Shown here piece after piece: positions 52,812 to 64,000 of a DNA stretch of 64,000 nt. The DNA comes from Luteimonas sp. BLCC-B24. Lineage in GTDB: Bacteria; Pseudomonadota; Gammaproteobacteria; Xanthomonadales; Xanthomonadaceae. Each line of letters opens with the position of its first letter. Within the stretch, counting starts at the first letter, position 1. Under the pieces are notes generated by a model. The model was not told the DNA's origin. It was given only the letters and a program-made list of their open reading frames with translations, and made no database searches. The stretch spans positions 1-64,000 of the forward strand of contig NZ_JAQQGN010000001.1 in assembly GCF_028550595.1 (NCBI RefSeq). Reading direction: 5' to 3'. The translations under genes were made by a program, and so were the position numbers.

Positions 52812-55800
52812 TCAACGGTGCATGTGCGTTGGATTCTGTTTGACGTTGGCGCGAAGTGCTTCGTACAGCTGACCCGGCCCCAGCAGGGTGTCCATCAGCC
52901 CATCCTGCACGCGCTCTGACGCAAGCGCCTGTCCGCTCATCACGCCATGCGCTTCGAACGCGTCGATGATCGCGTCCACCAGCGCACGGCGCAGGTCGGG
53001 CGAATTCGCAAACTGTTCCTTCGAGTTGTCGATCGCCTGCCGCGCGAGCATGTCGTTCTCGAGCAGCTTGCCCTTCAGCGTTCCGTTGACGTACTGCAGC
53101 TGGTCCTCGTCGCTCAACTGTCCTTCGAACAGGCCGTTCACCCGCTCGATGATCTCGCGCAGATACGCCTGCTCCTTTTCCTGCACACGGCCGCTGCCCA
53201 CCGCATCCACAGGCGACAGCGGATAGCTGCCTTTGGCATCGAGACTGAGCGTCTGTGCGCCCCGGCTGCGAAGCGTGTGGTGGGTCAGTGCCACCTTCGA
53301 CAGGTCCACGGTGTCGCGCTCGCGGCCGAATTCCAGCAGCGGCAACAGGCGCCGGTAGAACAGAAAGCGCTTTTCGATCTCCGTGTTGCCGTAGTCGAAC
53401 ATCTGCGACAAGAACGCATACAGGCGCACAAAGGCGCCCATGTCGCCCTTGAAGAGCACCAGCGCATCCAGCGTGTCCTTGGCCTCGGCCGCTGCGGCAG
53501 AGTCACCGCTCGCGTCTGCCGCAGTCCGGGCCTGCATGGCCGCCTTGTAGCGTTTGAGCAGGCGGTCGGCCACTGGTTGCAGGGCCGCCGCCAGCTGCGA
53601 CTGCTTCGCCTGCGGGTCTAGCTCCACCTTGGCCACCCGCTCCACTTCGAAATCATCGTAGTGCCCAGCCGCATCGAGCTTGGCGCGCAGGTCGTAGACC
53701 AGGTTGGGATCGGTGGTCGCCTCGAGTGACGCGGTTTCGTAATAGGTGCGGAAGGCAGCAAGGATCTCGCCGGTGTCGTTCTGGAAGTCGAGGATGTAGG
53801 TCGTGTCCTTGCCCGGATACGCGCGGTTGAGGCGCGACAACGTCTGCACGGCCTGGATGCCGCCGAGTTTCTTGTCCACATACATGCCGCACAGCAACGG
53901 CTGGTCGAAGCCGGTCTGGAACTTGTTGGCCACGAGAAGCAGGTGGTAGTCCGGCCCGGCAAAAGCCTCGCGGATGTCGCGGCCCTTGAGCCCGGGATTT
54001 AGCAGTGAGTTTGATTCGGTCACGGCTTCCGGATAGCTCTCGGGGTCATCCACCTCGCCTGAAAACGCCACCAGCACACCGAGCGGATAGCCCTGACGTT
54101 CCAGATAGGCGCGGATCGCCTTCTGCCAGCGCACGGCCTCGCGCCGCGAGCCCACCACCACCATCGCCTTGGCGCGGCCATCAAGCAGCGGCCGCACGTT
54201 CTCGCGGTAGTGCTCCACCACGATCTGCACCTTGGCGGCGATGTTGTAGGGGTGCAGGCGCACCCACTGCATGATTCCCTTCATCGCCGTCGAGCGCTCG
54301 ACCTCGGTGTTGTCGAACTCCTGCCCGTCGTGCGCCAGACGGAACGCCAGGCTGTAGGGCGTGTAGTTCTTCAACACGTCGAGGATGAAGCGCTCCTCGA
54401 TCGCCTGGCGCATCGAGTACACATGGAACGGCTGGGGCAGCCCGTCCGGCCCGGGCCGGCCGAACAGCTCCAGCGTCTTGCCCTTGGGTGTCGCGGTGAA
54501 AGCCACATAAGTGAGGCCGGATTCGGCGCTGCGCGCGCCCATCTGCGCCTGCAGCACGGTTTCGCTGTCGATCTCGCCGCCGTCCTGCAGCTCGGCCCAC
54601 TCCTGGGCGCTGAGCAGTTCCTTGAGCTTGGCCGCCGCCTGTCCGGTCTGCGAGCTGTGCGCTTCGTCGGCGATCACCGCGAAGCGCTTGCCCTCGGTGG
54701 CCGCCAGTTCCTGCACTGCCTTGAGCGCGAACGGGAAGGTCTGAATGGTGCACACGATGATCTTCTTGCCGGCCTTCAGCGCCTCGCCCAGCTGCGCGCT
54801 CTTGCTGCCGTGTTCCCCGGTGATGGTGGCCACCACGCCGGTGGTACGCTCGAAATCGAAGATCGCTTCCTGCAGCTGCGTGTCGAGCACCGTGCGGTCG
54901 CTGACCACCAAAACGCTGTCGAACACCTTGGCGTTGGCTGCATCGTGCAGATCGGCAAGGAAGTGCGCCGTCCATGCGATGGAGTTGGTCTTGCCCGAGC
55001 CTGCCGAATGCTGGATCAGGTAGCGCTGCCCTGCCCCGTTCGCGCGCACATCGGCGACCAGCTTCCGGGTCGCATCGAGCTGGTGGTAACGCGGAAAAAT
55101 CACCGTCTTCAGGCGCTTCTTCTCGTCGCGCTTGCCGATGAGGTAGCGGCCGAGGATCTCCAGCCAGCTGTCGCGCGCCCACACCTCTTCCCACAGGTAA
55201 CGCGTGGCAAATCCGCCCGGGTCCGGCGCATTGCCTGCGCCGCCGCCGTTGCCGCGGTTGAACGGCAGGAAGAACGTGTCCGTGCCGGCCAGCCGCGTGG
55301 TCATCATCATTTCGGCTTGGCTCACCGCGAAGTGCACCAGCGCACCGCCCGGGAACGACAGCAGCGGCTCAGGCACGCCACCCTTGGGATGCGGATTGCG
55401 GTCCAGCCGGTACTGGTCCACCGCATCGCCCACGCTCTGGGTGAAATCGGATTTCAGCTCGGCCGTCGCCACCGCGATGCCGTTGACGAACAGCACCAGG
55501 TCCACGCAGTCGTTCGGGCGATTGGGCGAGTGCTTGACCTGCCGCACCACGCGCAGCCGGTTGGCCGCGTAGTGCTGCTCGATCACGGCATTGATGGCCA
55601 GCGCCGGGCGGAACTGCACCAGCGACAGCGGGCGCTTGAGCCCCACCATCTCCACGCCCCGGCGCAACACGTCCAGCGTGCCGCGCTCGTCGAGGTTCTT
55701 GCGGATGCGCTCCGCCAGCCGCGCCGTGGCCTGCGGCCCATGGGTCTTCGCAAGTGCCTCCCAGCTCTCTGGCTGTGCGGCCTGCAGCCAGGCCACGAGG

Positions 55801-55925
55801 TCCGGCAGGTATAACGCGGTCGGCCGGTCGTAGTGCGCGGCGTCGCCGTCCGCGTACAGCCAGCCGTTGCCGGCCAGGTGTTCGCAGATCTCGCACTCGA
55901 AGTGGTGTTCCTGATGCAGGTTCAT
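52812..55925 (-). CDS. hsdR: type I restriction enzyme subunit R
   Basis: The 1037-residue protein cuts and translocates DNA for the type I system. The order is an N-terminal PD-(D/E)XK nuclease (CVDLVLFVNGIAVATAELK, about 140-158), helicase motif I (HSAGSGKTNS, about 308), DEAH (VIADEAHSSQTG), SF2 motifs III-VI and a C-terminal helical domain. Full length. Its ATG overlaps the fic stop (ATGA). Confidence 0.95.
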   Translation of the reverse strand: MNLHQEHHFECEICEHLAGNGWLYADGDAAHYDRPTALYLPDLVAWLQAAQPESWEALAKTHGPQATARLAERIRKNLDERGTLDVLRRGVEMVGLKRPLSLVQFRPALAINAVIEQHYAANRLRVVRQVKHSPNRPNDCVDLVLFVNGIAVATAELKSDFTQSVGDAVDQYRLDRNPHPKGGVPEPLLSFPGGALVHFAVSQAEMMMTTRLAGTDTFFLPFNRGNGGGAGNAPDPGGFATRYLWEEVWARDSWLEILGRYLIGKRDEKKRLKTVIFPRYHQLDATRKLVADVRANGAGQRYLIQHSAGSGKTNSIAWTAHFLADLHDAANAKVFDSVLVVSDRTVLDTQLQEAIFDFERTTGVVATITGEHGSKSAQLGEALKAGKKIIVCTIQTFPFALKAVQELAATEGKRFAVIADEAHSSQTGQAAAKLKELLSAQEWAELQDGGEIDSETVLQAQMGARSAESGLTYVAFTATPKGKTLELFGRPGPDGLPQPFHVYSMRQAIEERFILDVLKNYTPYSLAFRLAHDGQEFDNTEVERSTAMKGIMQWVRLHPYNIAAKVQIVVEHYRENVRPLLDGRAKAMVVVGSRREAVRWQKAIRAYLERQGYPLGVLVAFSGEVDDPESYPEAVTESNSLLNPGLKGRDIREAFAGPDYHLLLVANKFQTGFDQPLLCGMYVDKKLGGIQAVQTLSRLNRAYPGKDTTYILDFQNDTGEILAAFRTYYETASLEATTDPNLVYDLRAKLDAAGHYDDFEVERVAKVELDPQAKQSQLAAALQPVADRLLKRYKAAMQARTAADASGDSAAAAEAKDTLDALVLFKGDMGAFVRLYAFLSQMFDYGNTEIEKRFLFYRRLLPLLEFGRERDTVDLSKVALTHHTLRSRGAQTLSLDAKGSYPLSPVDAVGSGRVQEKEQAYLREIIERVNGLFEGQLSDEDQLQYVNGTLKGKLLENDMLARQAIDNSKEQFANSPDLRRALVDAIIDAFEAHGVMSGQALASERVQDGLMDTLLGPGQLYEALRANVKQNPTHMHR

Positions 55926-57127
55926 AAGCGGGCCTCCCCCTCGGCCACGACATCATCCGTGAAAAGTCGCACATACGGTTCGTAACGGAACCGGCGGTTC
56001 CGCGCGAAGCCGGTCATCTCCATCAGGATCCCTAGTTCCACAAGTCGTGCGACCAGCGTGTTGGCGGCGGGATAAGTAGTTCCCGTCATCGCCCGTACGT
56101 CGGACACCGTAACGATCGGGCGGTCGTACAGACTCTCCAACACCCGATGGCCGTTGCCGGCAGCGCGCCCCAGCCCGTCCGTGATCGCAAGCCGGTGCTG
56201 CTCGCGCAACAGCTGGATCCTGCGGGCGGTTTCAGCCGCCTCGCCCGCCACCTCCACCACGCCGTGCAGGAAGAACTGCAGCCACTCCTCCCATGCTCCT
56301 CGGTCGCGAACCGCTTGAAGATGCTCGTAATAGGCCTGCCGGTGCCGGCGGAAATAATGGGACAGATACAGCACTGGTTTGTGCAGCACACCGCTCTCGG
56401 TCAGCAGAAAGGTGATCAGCAACCGTCCAACGCGGCCATTTCCATCCAGAAACGGGTGGATGGTTTCGAATTGCACATGCGCCAGGGCGATCCTTACAAG
56501 CGCGGGCAGATCGTCCACCGCATGGAGGAAGCGCTCCAGATCACCCAGCGCCTGCGGCACGTCCTCGTGCGGGGGTGGCACAAAACTCGCCGTTGCGAGG
56601 GTGCAGCCCGCCGGGCCGATCCAGTTCTGGCTGCGACGCAGCTCGCCTGGCTGCAATCGCCCGCCGCGTACCCCATCCAGTAGCACGCCATGGATTTCGC
56701 GGATCAGGCGGACCGAAACCGGCAGCGCCGCCAGCCGGGCCAATCCATGCTTCATCGCACGGACGTAGTTGACCACCTCGTCCACATCGCGCGGCATGCT
56801 CTCGTCGAACAGGTCGGCCTCGGCCGCCAGCAGATCCTGCAGAGAACTCTGTGTGCCCTCGATCTGGCTGGAGAGCACGGCCTCCTTGCGCACATACATG
56901 AAAACGAAGAGATCGGGGTTCGGCAGTGTCAGTACCGAACCATCCAGTCGCCCGAGTGCGCGGTCGGCCTGCGACAGCAGTCCCTGCAATGGCCCGGTCA
57001 GGGTAAGGGCCGGTTCGGGCGGCAGGGGCGCCGGAGAGAACGCGCTGTATCCGGTGGGTTGGCGCAGGTAACGGCCTGCACGCGTGGATTCGACCTGCTG
57101 GGGCATACGCAATCCTGGGATGCGCAC
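55922..57127 (-). CDS. Fic-family AMPylase-type protein
   Basis: The 401-residue product has the full active-site loop HPFLDGNGRVGR (about 218-229). An N-terminal inhibitory motif SSQIEGT (S-x3-E-G) marks a class II self-inhibited Fic. A C-terminal winged helix (VSDVRAMTGTTYPAANTLV) follows. It would transfer AMP to a target protein, which is unknown. It sits between the DUF262 gene and hsdR and overlaps hsdR by 4 nt. Confidence 0.9.
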   Translation of the reverse strand: MRIPGLRMPQQVESTRAGRYLRQPTGYSAFSPAPLPPEPALTLTGPLQGLLSQADRALGRLDGSVLTLPNPDLFVFMYVRKEAVLSSQIEGTQSSLQDLLAAEADLFDESMPRDVDEVVNYVRAMKHGLARLAALPVSVRLIREIHGVLLDGVRGGRLQPGELRRSQNWIGPAGCTLATASFVPPPHEDVPQALGDLERFLHAVDDLPALVRIALAHVQFETIHPFLDGNGRVGRLLITFLLTESGVLHKPVLYLSHYFRRHRQAYYEHLQAVRDRGAWEEWLQFFLHGVVEVAGEAAETARRIQLLREQHRLAITDGLGRAAGNGHRVLESLYDRPIVTVSDVRAMTGTTYPAANTLVARLVELGILMEMTGFARNRRFRYEPYVRLFTDDVVAEGEARL

Positions 57128-57162
57128 GGGGCGGAGTCGCGTCCATGCGATAGGCAGCGTTT

Positions 57163-57192
57163 ACTATATCGGCCGCATCGCGCTGTGTTCAA
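57163..57192 (-). promoter_or_regulatory. candidate promoter for fic-hsdR
   Basis: On the minus strand TTGAAC (57187-57192) and TATAGT (57163-57168) are 18 bp apart, about 36 bp before the fic start. It could let fic-hsdR be expressed apart from the upstream genes. Confidence 0.5.
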
Positions 57193-57334
57193 GGCAAGGT
57201 TGAACAAGCGCGTTGAGCGGCGTACAGGCTCAATCGCCGTTTTCCGATCGCGCTCTCGGCGCGGCATAAGCCGCCTTCTCTGCCTGCCGCAGCTTGCTCA
57301 CCATCGCGACTGGAGCGGCCGTGTAGCTCCCGCG

Positions 57335-57348
57335 GCAACAATTGTTGC
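57335..57348. promoter_or_regulatory. perfect 14-bp palindrome between DUF262 and fic
   Basis: GCAACAATTGTTGC lies 23 bp beyond the DUF262 stop. It is a possible operator; no T run follows, so it is unlikely to be a terminator. Confidence 0.4.
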
Positions 57349-57371
57349 TCCTGGGGCACAGCGCGCAGCCT

Positions 57372-59234
57372 CTATTCCCTCTCCTCGCCTGATAACCGCT
57401 GGGGATCCCAGACCCTATCTGCCAGCTGGCGGTACAGCGCGTGCCGCTCGTCCAGGTGCGCCTTGTGGAACTCTTCAAGCGCCCGGAACGAAAGTCCCTC
57501 CCGCTTCAAATAGGCGAGGAAGCCCGGGTTTCGCTCGTAGCACTGCTCATGCAGCGACCAGGCGAGGAGATTCTGGCTGACGTAATGCTTGCGCTTCTTC
57601 GGGTAAGTGAGGTCGCCGTAACTGGCGTTGAAGCTCTTGGGCAACAGCAGCAGGCCGCCGAACCGGTTGCGGTAGTCGGAAAAATCCGCCTGTGAGGCGA
57701 ACTCGTCGCGGTGCCGTGCGTAATGATCGGCCCAGATGTGCTCGATCTCGTATCGCCCGCGCCCCTCCACCAGGTACTTGGCAGCGGTGCTGTCCATACC
57801 GGATGCCTGCTCCAGCTCTGCCGTCATACGGGCCAGCAGCACCTTGATGTAGCGCTTGGACCACTGGTTGAGGCCGAAACCCGCAAACCCGTTGCGGCGG
57901 CCATCGGCTGTGCCATCGAAGTCACAGCCCTGCTCGGCCAACCGCTTCTGCAAGGTCTCCACCAGCTCCGGTAACGGCAGGCCACGGATATCGCGCATGA
58001 TCAGGAACGCCGCGTACGACATCGCGCCATGGGTCATGCTGAGGTAGTTCACCGCACGGCGCGCCAGCAGGATGTCGAGGAACACCGCCACCGCACGGAT
58101 CTTGCGGTCGATGGTGTCGGGTGCGTCGGTGAGGCGCAGTGGCGCCAGCAGCAAGGGGTACTGCAGCGTAAAGTTGAACGCCGCGACGTGATACACCGCC
58201 TCCAGCCCCTTCACCGGGCGCATCGACGCCTCGCAAATGCGGACGTACTGACGGGTGTAGAACACCATGTCGTCATTGATGAAGCGGAAGAAGTCCTCCC
58301 CGCTTTTCAGCCCGAGCACCTCGGCATGGTCACCGAGCCAGCGGTGGAACTCCGTACCGATCCGTTCGAAATCCTTGTTCTCCGAGCCCGTGCGGCGCTC
58401 ACGTACGCTGTTGGCATAGCGCGCACGCAGCCACGCCTTCACCGCGTCCGTGTCTTCGTCCTTTCCCAGCTTGCGCAATGCTTCAATGCGCTCGCGCCAC
58501 AGGCGCGCGGCCTCGTTGCGCTGGCCGATGTCGGTGATCTTGGCCAGCAGATAACCCTTCAGCATGTCCAGCGGCGTCAGTGACAGGCCACGATCATTCA
58601 TCGTTTCAAAGATCGTGTACGCATCCTCATCGGACGCGGCGCTGATCTCGATCAGATAGACCTTTTCCGTCAGCCAGTCGCAGAAATACGGCAGTGCCGC
58701 ATCGTCGATGTCCTCGGCCTGCTCCTGCAGCAGCTCGTCCAGATCCTGGTAGCGCGCGACGATCGTCTGCACGGATTCGGATGCATCCGTCGTATCCGGC
58801 ACGCTGTTATTGAACAGCGCCGTCATGATCGCGCTGCGGTCCTCGACGGCGATGTTGAAGGCGCGCTCGCCGAAGCGCTCCGAATAGATCAGCTCCTCCA
58901 GCGACACCCGATCCTTGCGGTCGCCCTGCTTGCGATGCAGCAGAAGCAGCAGCAGCGTGATGGTGGTCAGGCGTTGCTGGCCGTCGACAATGAACTGGCG
59001 CCCATCCCGCTCGCTGAGAATGATCGAGCCAAGGAAGTAGTTGCCGTACCTCGCCACCGCGCCACGCGGATTGCCCGGCCGGTGCGATTGCAGGAACTGG
59101 TCGGTCAGGTCATCGATGAGTTCCTTGACCTGCTTCTTCTGCCAGCGGTATTCGCGCTGGTAGTAATCGATACCGTAGCGCTTGCCCTTCAGGATCTCGC
59201 TGATGGTGCGGGCCTTGCCGTCGATGCTTTTCAT
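57372..59234 (-). CDS. DUF262/DUF1524 protein (GmrSD-like)
   Basis: The 620-residue product has an N-terminal DUF262 domain (YQREYRW about 25; DGQQRLTT about 85) and a long helical middle. A C-terminal DUF1524 HNH-type part follows (IEHIWADHY about 505, then NRFGGLLLLP and NASYGD). This single-chain design is that of GmrSD type IV restriction enzymes that attack modified DNA. It overlaps the HNH gene stop by 4 nt. Confidence 0.85.
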   Translation of the reverse strand: MKSIDGKARTISEILKGKRYGIDYYQREYRWQKKQVKELIDDLTDQFLQSHRPGNPRGAVARYGNYFLGSIILSERDGRQFIVDGQQRLTTITLLLLLLHRKQGDRKDRVSLEELIYSERFGERAFNIAVEDRSAIMTALFNNSVPDTTDASESVQTIVARYQDLDELLQEQAEDIDDAALPYFCDWLTEKVYLIEISAASDEDAYTIFETMNDRGLSLTPLDMLKGYLLAKITDIGQRNEAARLWRERIEALRKLGKDEDTDAVKAWLRARYANSVRERRTGSENKDFERIGTEFHRWLGDHAEVLGLKSGEDFFRFINDDMVFYTRQYVRICEASMRPVKGLEAVYHVAAFNFTLQYPLLLAPLRLTDAPDTIDRKIRAVAVFLDILLARRAVNYLSMTHGAMSYAAFLIMRDIRGLPLPELVETLQKRLAEQGCDFDGTADGRRNGFAGFGLNQWSKRYIKVLLARMTAELEQASGMDSTAAKYLVEGRGRYEIEHIWADHYARHRDEFASQADFSDYRNRFGGLLLLPKSFNASYGDLTYPKKRKHYVSQNLLAWSLHEQCYERNPGFLAYLKREGLSFRALEEFHKAHLDERHALYRQLADRVWDPQRLSGEERE

Positions 59235-59758
59235 GATCGGACTCGTTTCGTGGACGGGCGCAACAGGCCCTCGCTTTCCAGGTGCCGGCGCAGCGTGTCG
59301 ATTTTGGTCCTGAAACGCTGGTAGCAGGCGAGCTGGTCCGGGGTCAGCCGTGTCTCAAAAGCTTGCTCCGTGTAAAAGAAGCGTTCGCGGTATGCGGCCA
59401 CTTTGTCCTGCAAAGCGGCCAGATGCCCGGTCGGCGTTCGGTGCTTGCTGGTGCTGCGCACCCACTCGTCGATATCCCGGTCCTGCTTGGAGTCGTCGCA
59501 GCGGCCACAGGCGGGCACCAGGTTGCCGGGCACCGTGTCGCCACCCCGCGTCACCGCGTGCAGGTGATCCCAGCGCGAGGGCTCGGGCGCATCGCAGTAG
59601 AAGCAGCGGATCTCGCCGCCGGCCTCGAAGTAGTTGCGGAGCTCTTCGAGATCGGAGGCCATGCATCGGGCCGCGAAGGCTTCCTTCACCGCGCGGTCGG
59701 TCAGTGAGAGGCCCAACCCCGCCGAGACCTTGATCGGCAGCTTGCGCAGGCGGGTCAT
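59231..59758 (-). CDS. HNH endonuclease
   Basis: The 175-residue product has a zinc-ribbon HNH: CFYCDAPEPSRWDHLHAV (about 52-69), then NLVPACGRCDDSK (about 80-92). Two CxxC pairs and the His-Asn-His pattern are all present. It overlaps hsdS at its start and the DUF262 gene at its stop by 4 nt each, so it is part of the restriction operon. Confidence 0.85.
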   Translation of the reverse strand: MTRLRKLPIKVSAGLGLSLTDRAVKEAFAARCMASDLEELRNYFEAGGEIRCFYCDAPEPSRWDHLHAVTRGGDTVPGNLVPACGRCDDSKQDRDIDEWVRSTSKHRTPTGHLAALQDKVAAYRERFFYTEQAFETRLTPDQLACYQRFRTKIDTLRRHLESEGLLRPSTKRVRS

Positions 59759-61100
59759 GCAGCGTCGCGATCGACCAGGCCGCGGACGTCGATCTGGCCG
59801 GTGACGGCGGCGGAGATGAGGGCGCTGCGGCGCTCCAGAAGCAGGTCGATTGCACGAAGAGCCTCGTTCCGCAATCCGTCTAGCAGATCAATTCGGTTGG
59901 CTACGAATCGGGCGATCCGACGTTGCTCCGCTTCAGGAGGAATCGGGACTTCCATGCATGTCCACGATTCCATTCGGAGCGCTTTCGTGCCGTGGCCCGC
60001 CTCATCCAACCGCTGCAATGACTCATTTGCCGTACCACGCAACAACCACGCGAGGAAAGTCGCATCAATTCCGGGACCAGGTCGTACCGCTTTGAGATCC
60101 TGATTAATCGCCATCGGCACGAGCGTCTGCGTCACAGGGAAGGTACGCGCCAGAATCATTCCACGAACGACGACGAGGATCGTTCCTGCAGGAAGCAGCA
60201 TTGCGGCACCCGCATCCAGCGCGGCCTTCGTCAATCGTTCGGTCGTTTCGGCAAGTTCGTCTGACTTGAGGTCTTTGGCCGATGCCCATGGAATGTTTCC
60301 ACCCCAGTAATCAAACCGATCCTTGCTTGGAGTTCCCCCGCTCTTGAATGAGACAAGATGCTTTAGCGGTGCAACTCTCCAGTTCGCTGGCACGTCGCCC
60401 AGCCACGCGATGCCGGAGTCCTTCATCGGGACGTTGGGGTCGAGGCCGCGGGTGACGGCGTGGGAGATGGTGGCCTGGCGCTTCTCGGCCAGCAGCGCCA
60501 GCAGCGTTTCCTGCTCGGCGATCAGCGCGTCGATCCTGTCGGTTTCGCGGTCGAGAAACGCCGTGATTGCGTTTTGTTCTTCCCGTGAAGGAAGAGGCAC
60601 CACGGTCTCGGACAAGTAGGAGTGCTCGATGCTCTCCACGGTTGCACCCTGCTTGGCCCATGCAAGCAGCAGCAATTCGTTCAAGCCTTGCACCCAGCGC
60701 ATAAGGAATTCGCTCGACGCAAAGCGCTCGTCAAAGCTGAGCGCCTTCATGTCCTGGTTTAAGGCTACAGGCACGTCGTTGATAGCAACAGGAATCGTGT
60801 GCTTCAGAATTCCAGACCGGACAACGATGAGCAGGCTCCCCGCGTCAACCATGGAAGAAGTGCTCGCGCGAAGGCCCGTCTCGGTGATGCACTCAGCCGC
60901 GACGGTGATACGTTCAACCTTCATATCCTTCGGCGAAACCCACGGAATGTCGCCGTTCCAATAGCTCAGATTCTCGCGCGAGGGTGTTCCACCGCCGCAG
61001 AAGCGTGTGAACGCGCGAATCTTCGCCAGTTGCCAGTGTGCCGGCACCTCGCCCAACCAATCGACGCCACTGTCCTTGTACTCCGCATACCTCGGCAGAC

Positions 61101-61104
<4 letters not shown>
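59755..61104 (-). CDS. hsdS: type I restriction enzyme specificity subunit
   Basis: The 449-residue product has two target-recognition domains, each opening in a similar way (WLGEVPAHW...[10 protein letters not shown] and WLGDVPANW...[10 protein letters not shown]). Each is followed by a helical spacer ([16 protein letters not shown] and [15 protein letters not shown]). Each half reads one part of the bipartite site. The start overlaps hsdM by 4 nt. Confidence 0.93.
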
Positions 61105-62948
<1,844 letters not shown>

Positions 62949-63109
62949 CGGTTGTTCCCTTTTGTTCGAGTCGCTGCGCCTCGGCGAAGATACGTCGAGC
63001 CGGGGCGACTAAGGTCGGAGAATGATAACGGCGACCCGAGCGCCCGGCTGGACCATCTCAGACAGGAGTCTCAGAAAGCGCGAGTCGCTGGCTGCTTCCC
63101 ATTCCGCCC

Positions 63110-63140
63110 CAAAAAAAGCCCGCACTTGGCGGGCTCTTTT
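63110..63140. terminator. bidirectional terminator after guaA
   Basis: AAAAAAAGCCCGC and GCGGGCTCTTTT surround a short loop; A and T runs lie on both sides of the stem. It is placed between the guaA 3' end and hsdM. Confidence 0.8.
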
Positions 63141-63171
63141 CTCTGATTCTGTCAGCCTCGCAGAAGCTGGC

Positions 63172-64000
<829 letters not shown>

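Overview
The window looks like the chromosome of a GC-rich gammaproteobacterium of the Xanthomonadaceae/Lysobacteraceae (Lysobacter, Luteimonas or Stenotrophomonas group). This is inferred from the housekeeping genes (ppsA with its divergent regulator, orn, ilvE, an FeS photolyase with DUF2256, tRNA-Glu/tRNA-Ala, guaA) and from the filamentous phage type. No database search was possible, so all family names rest on motifs and recalled family features.

Layout: (1) 0-5.9 kb is an accessory segment: a shortened AAA ATPase, a DUF6035-type protein, an unrecognised protein with an in-frame stop near its 5' end, and a divergent tyrosine recombinase/KfrA-like pair that resembles the TnpS-TnpT cointegrate-resolution module of Tn4651-type transposons. 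(2) 6.11-13.85 kb is a complete-looking filamentous prophage (inovirus) integrated at a dif-like XerCD site. A 17-bp repeat marks the two ends, and it carries Rep, ssDNA-binding protein, coat proteins, pIII-like, pVI-like and Zot/pI genes plus several mini-proteins and a repeated TGACGCGTCA palindrome. (3) 13935-31249 is a 17.3-kb Tn3-family transposon with 34-bp terminal inverted repeats (one mismatch) and a perfect 5-bp target duplication (CCGTC). It carries merR-merT-merP plus a GDCCVxC protein but no merA, then tnpA, a tyrosine recombinase, a metal-type MerR regulator, a CDF transporter, czcCBA, a second CDF, a P1B-4 ATPase resembling CzcP, and a TnpT-like gene. (4) 31.3-50.5 kb is ordinary core chromosome with two tRNA genes. 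(5) 50.6-52.4 kb is a hipBA toxin-antitoxin pair. (6) 52.8-62.9 kb is a leftward type I restriction-modification cluster, hsdM-hsdS-HNH-DUF262/DUF1524-(gap)-fic-hsdR, in which every junction except one is a 4-bp ATGA overlap. (7) The right edge is the 3' part of guaA.

How it works together: the prophage and the transposon are stacked about 70 bp apart next to one dif-like site, so this locus is a hot spot. In the transposon, the second MerR regulator is translationally coupled to the recombinase, and tnpA starts 16 bp further on. The genes for mobility and metal sensing may therefore share one transcript, while the divergent promoter drives the czc efflux genes. The strongest candidates for something new are this metal-regulator/recombinase/transposase operon, the mer module without a reductase, the palindrome family in the inovirus, and the six-gene restriction cluster with embedded Fic, HNH and GmrSD-like genes.
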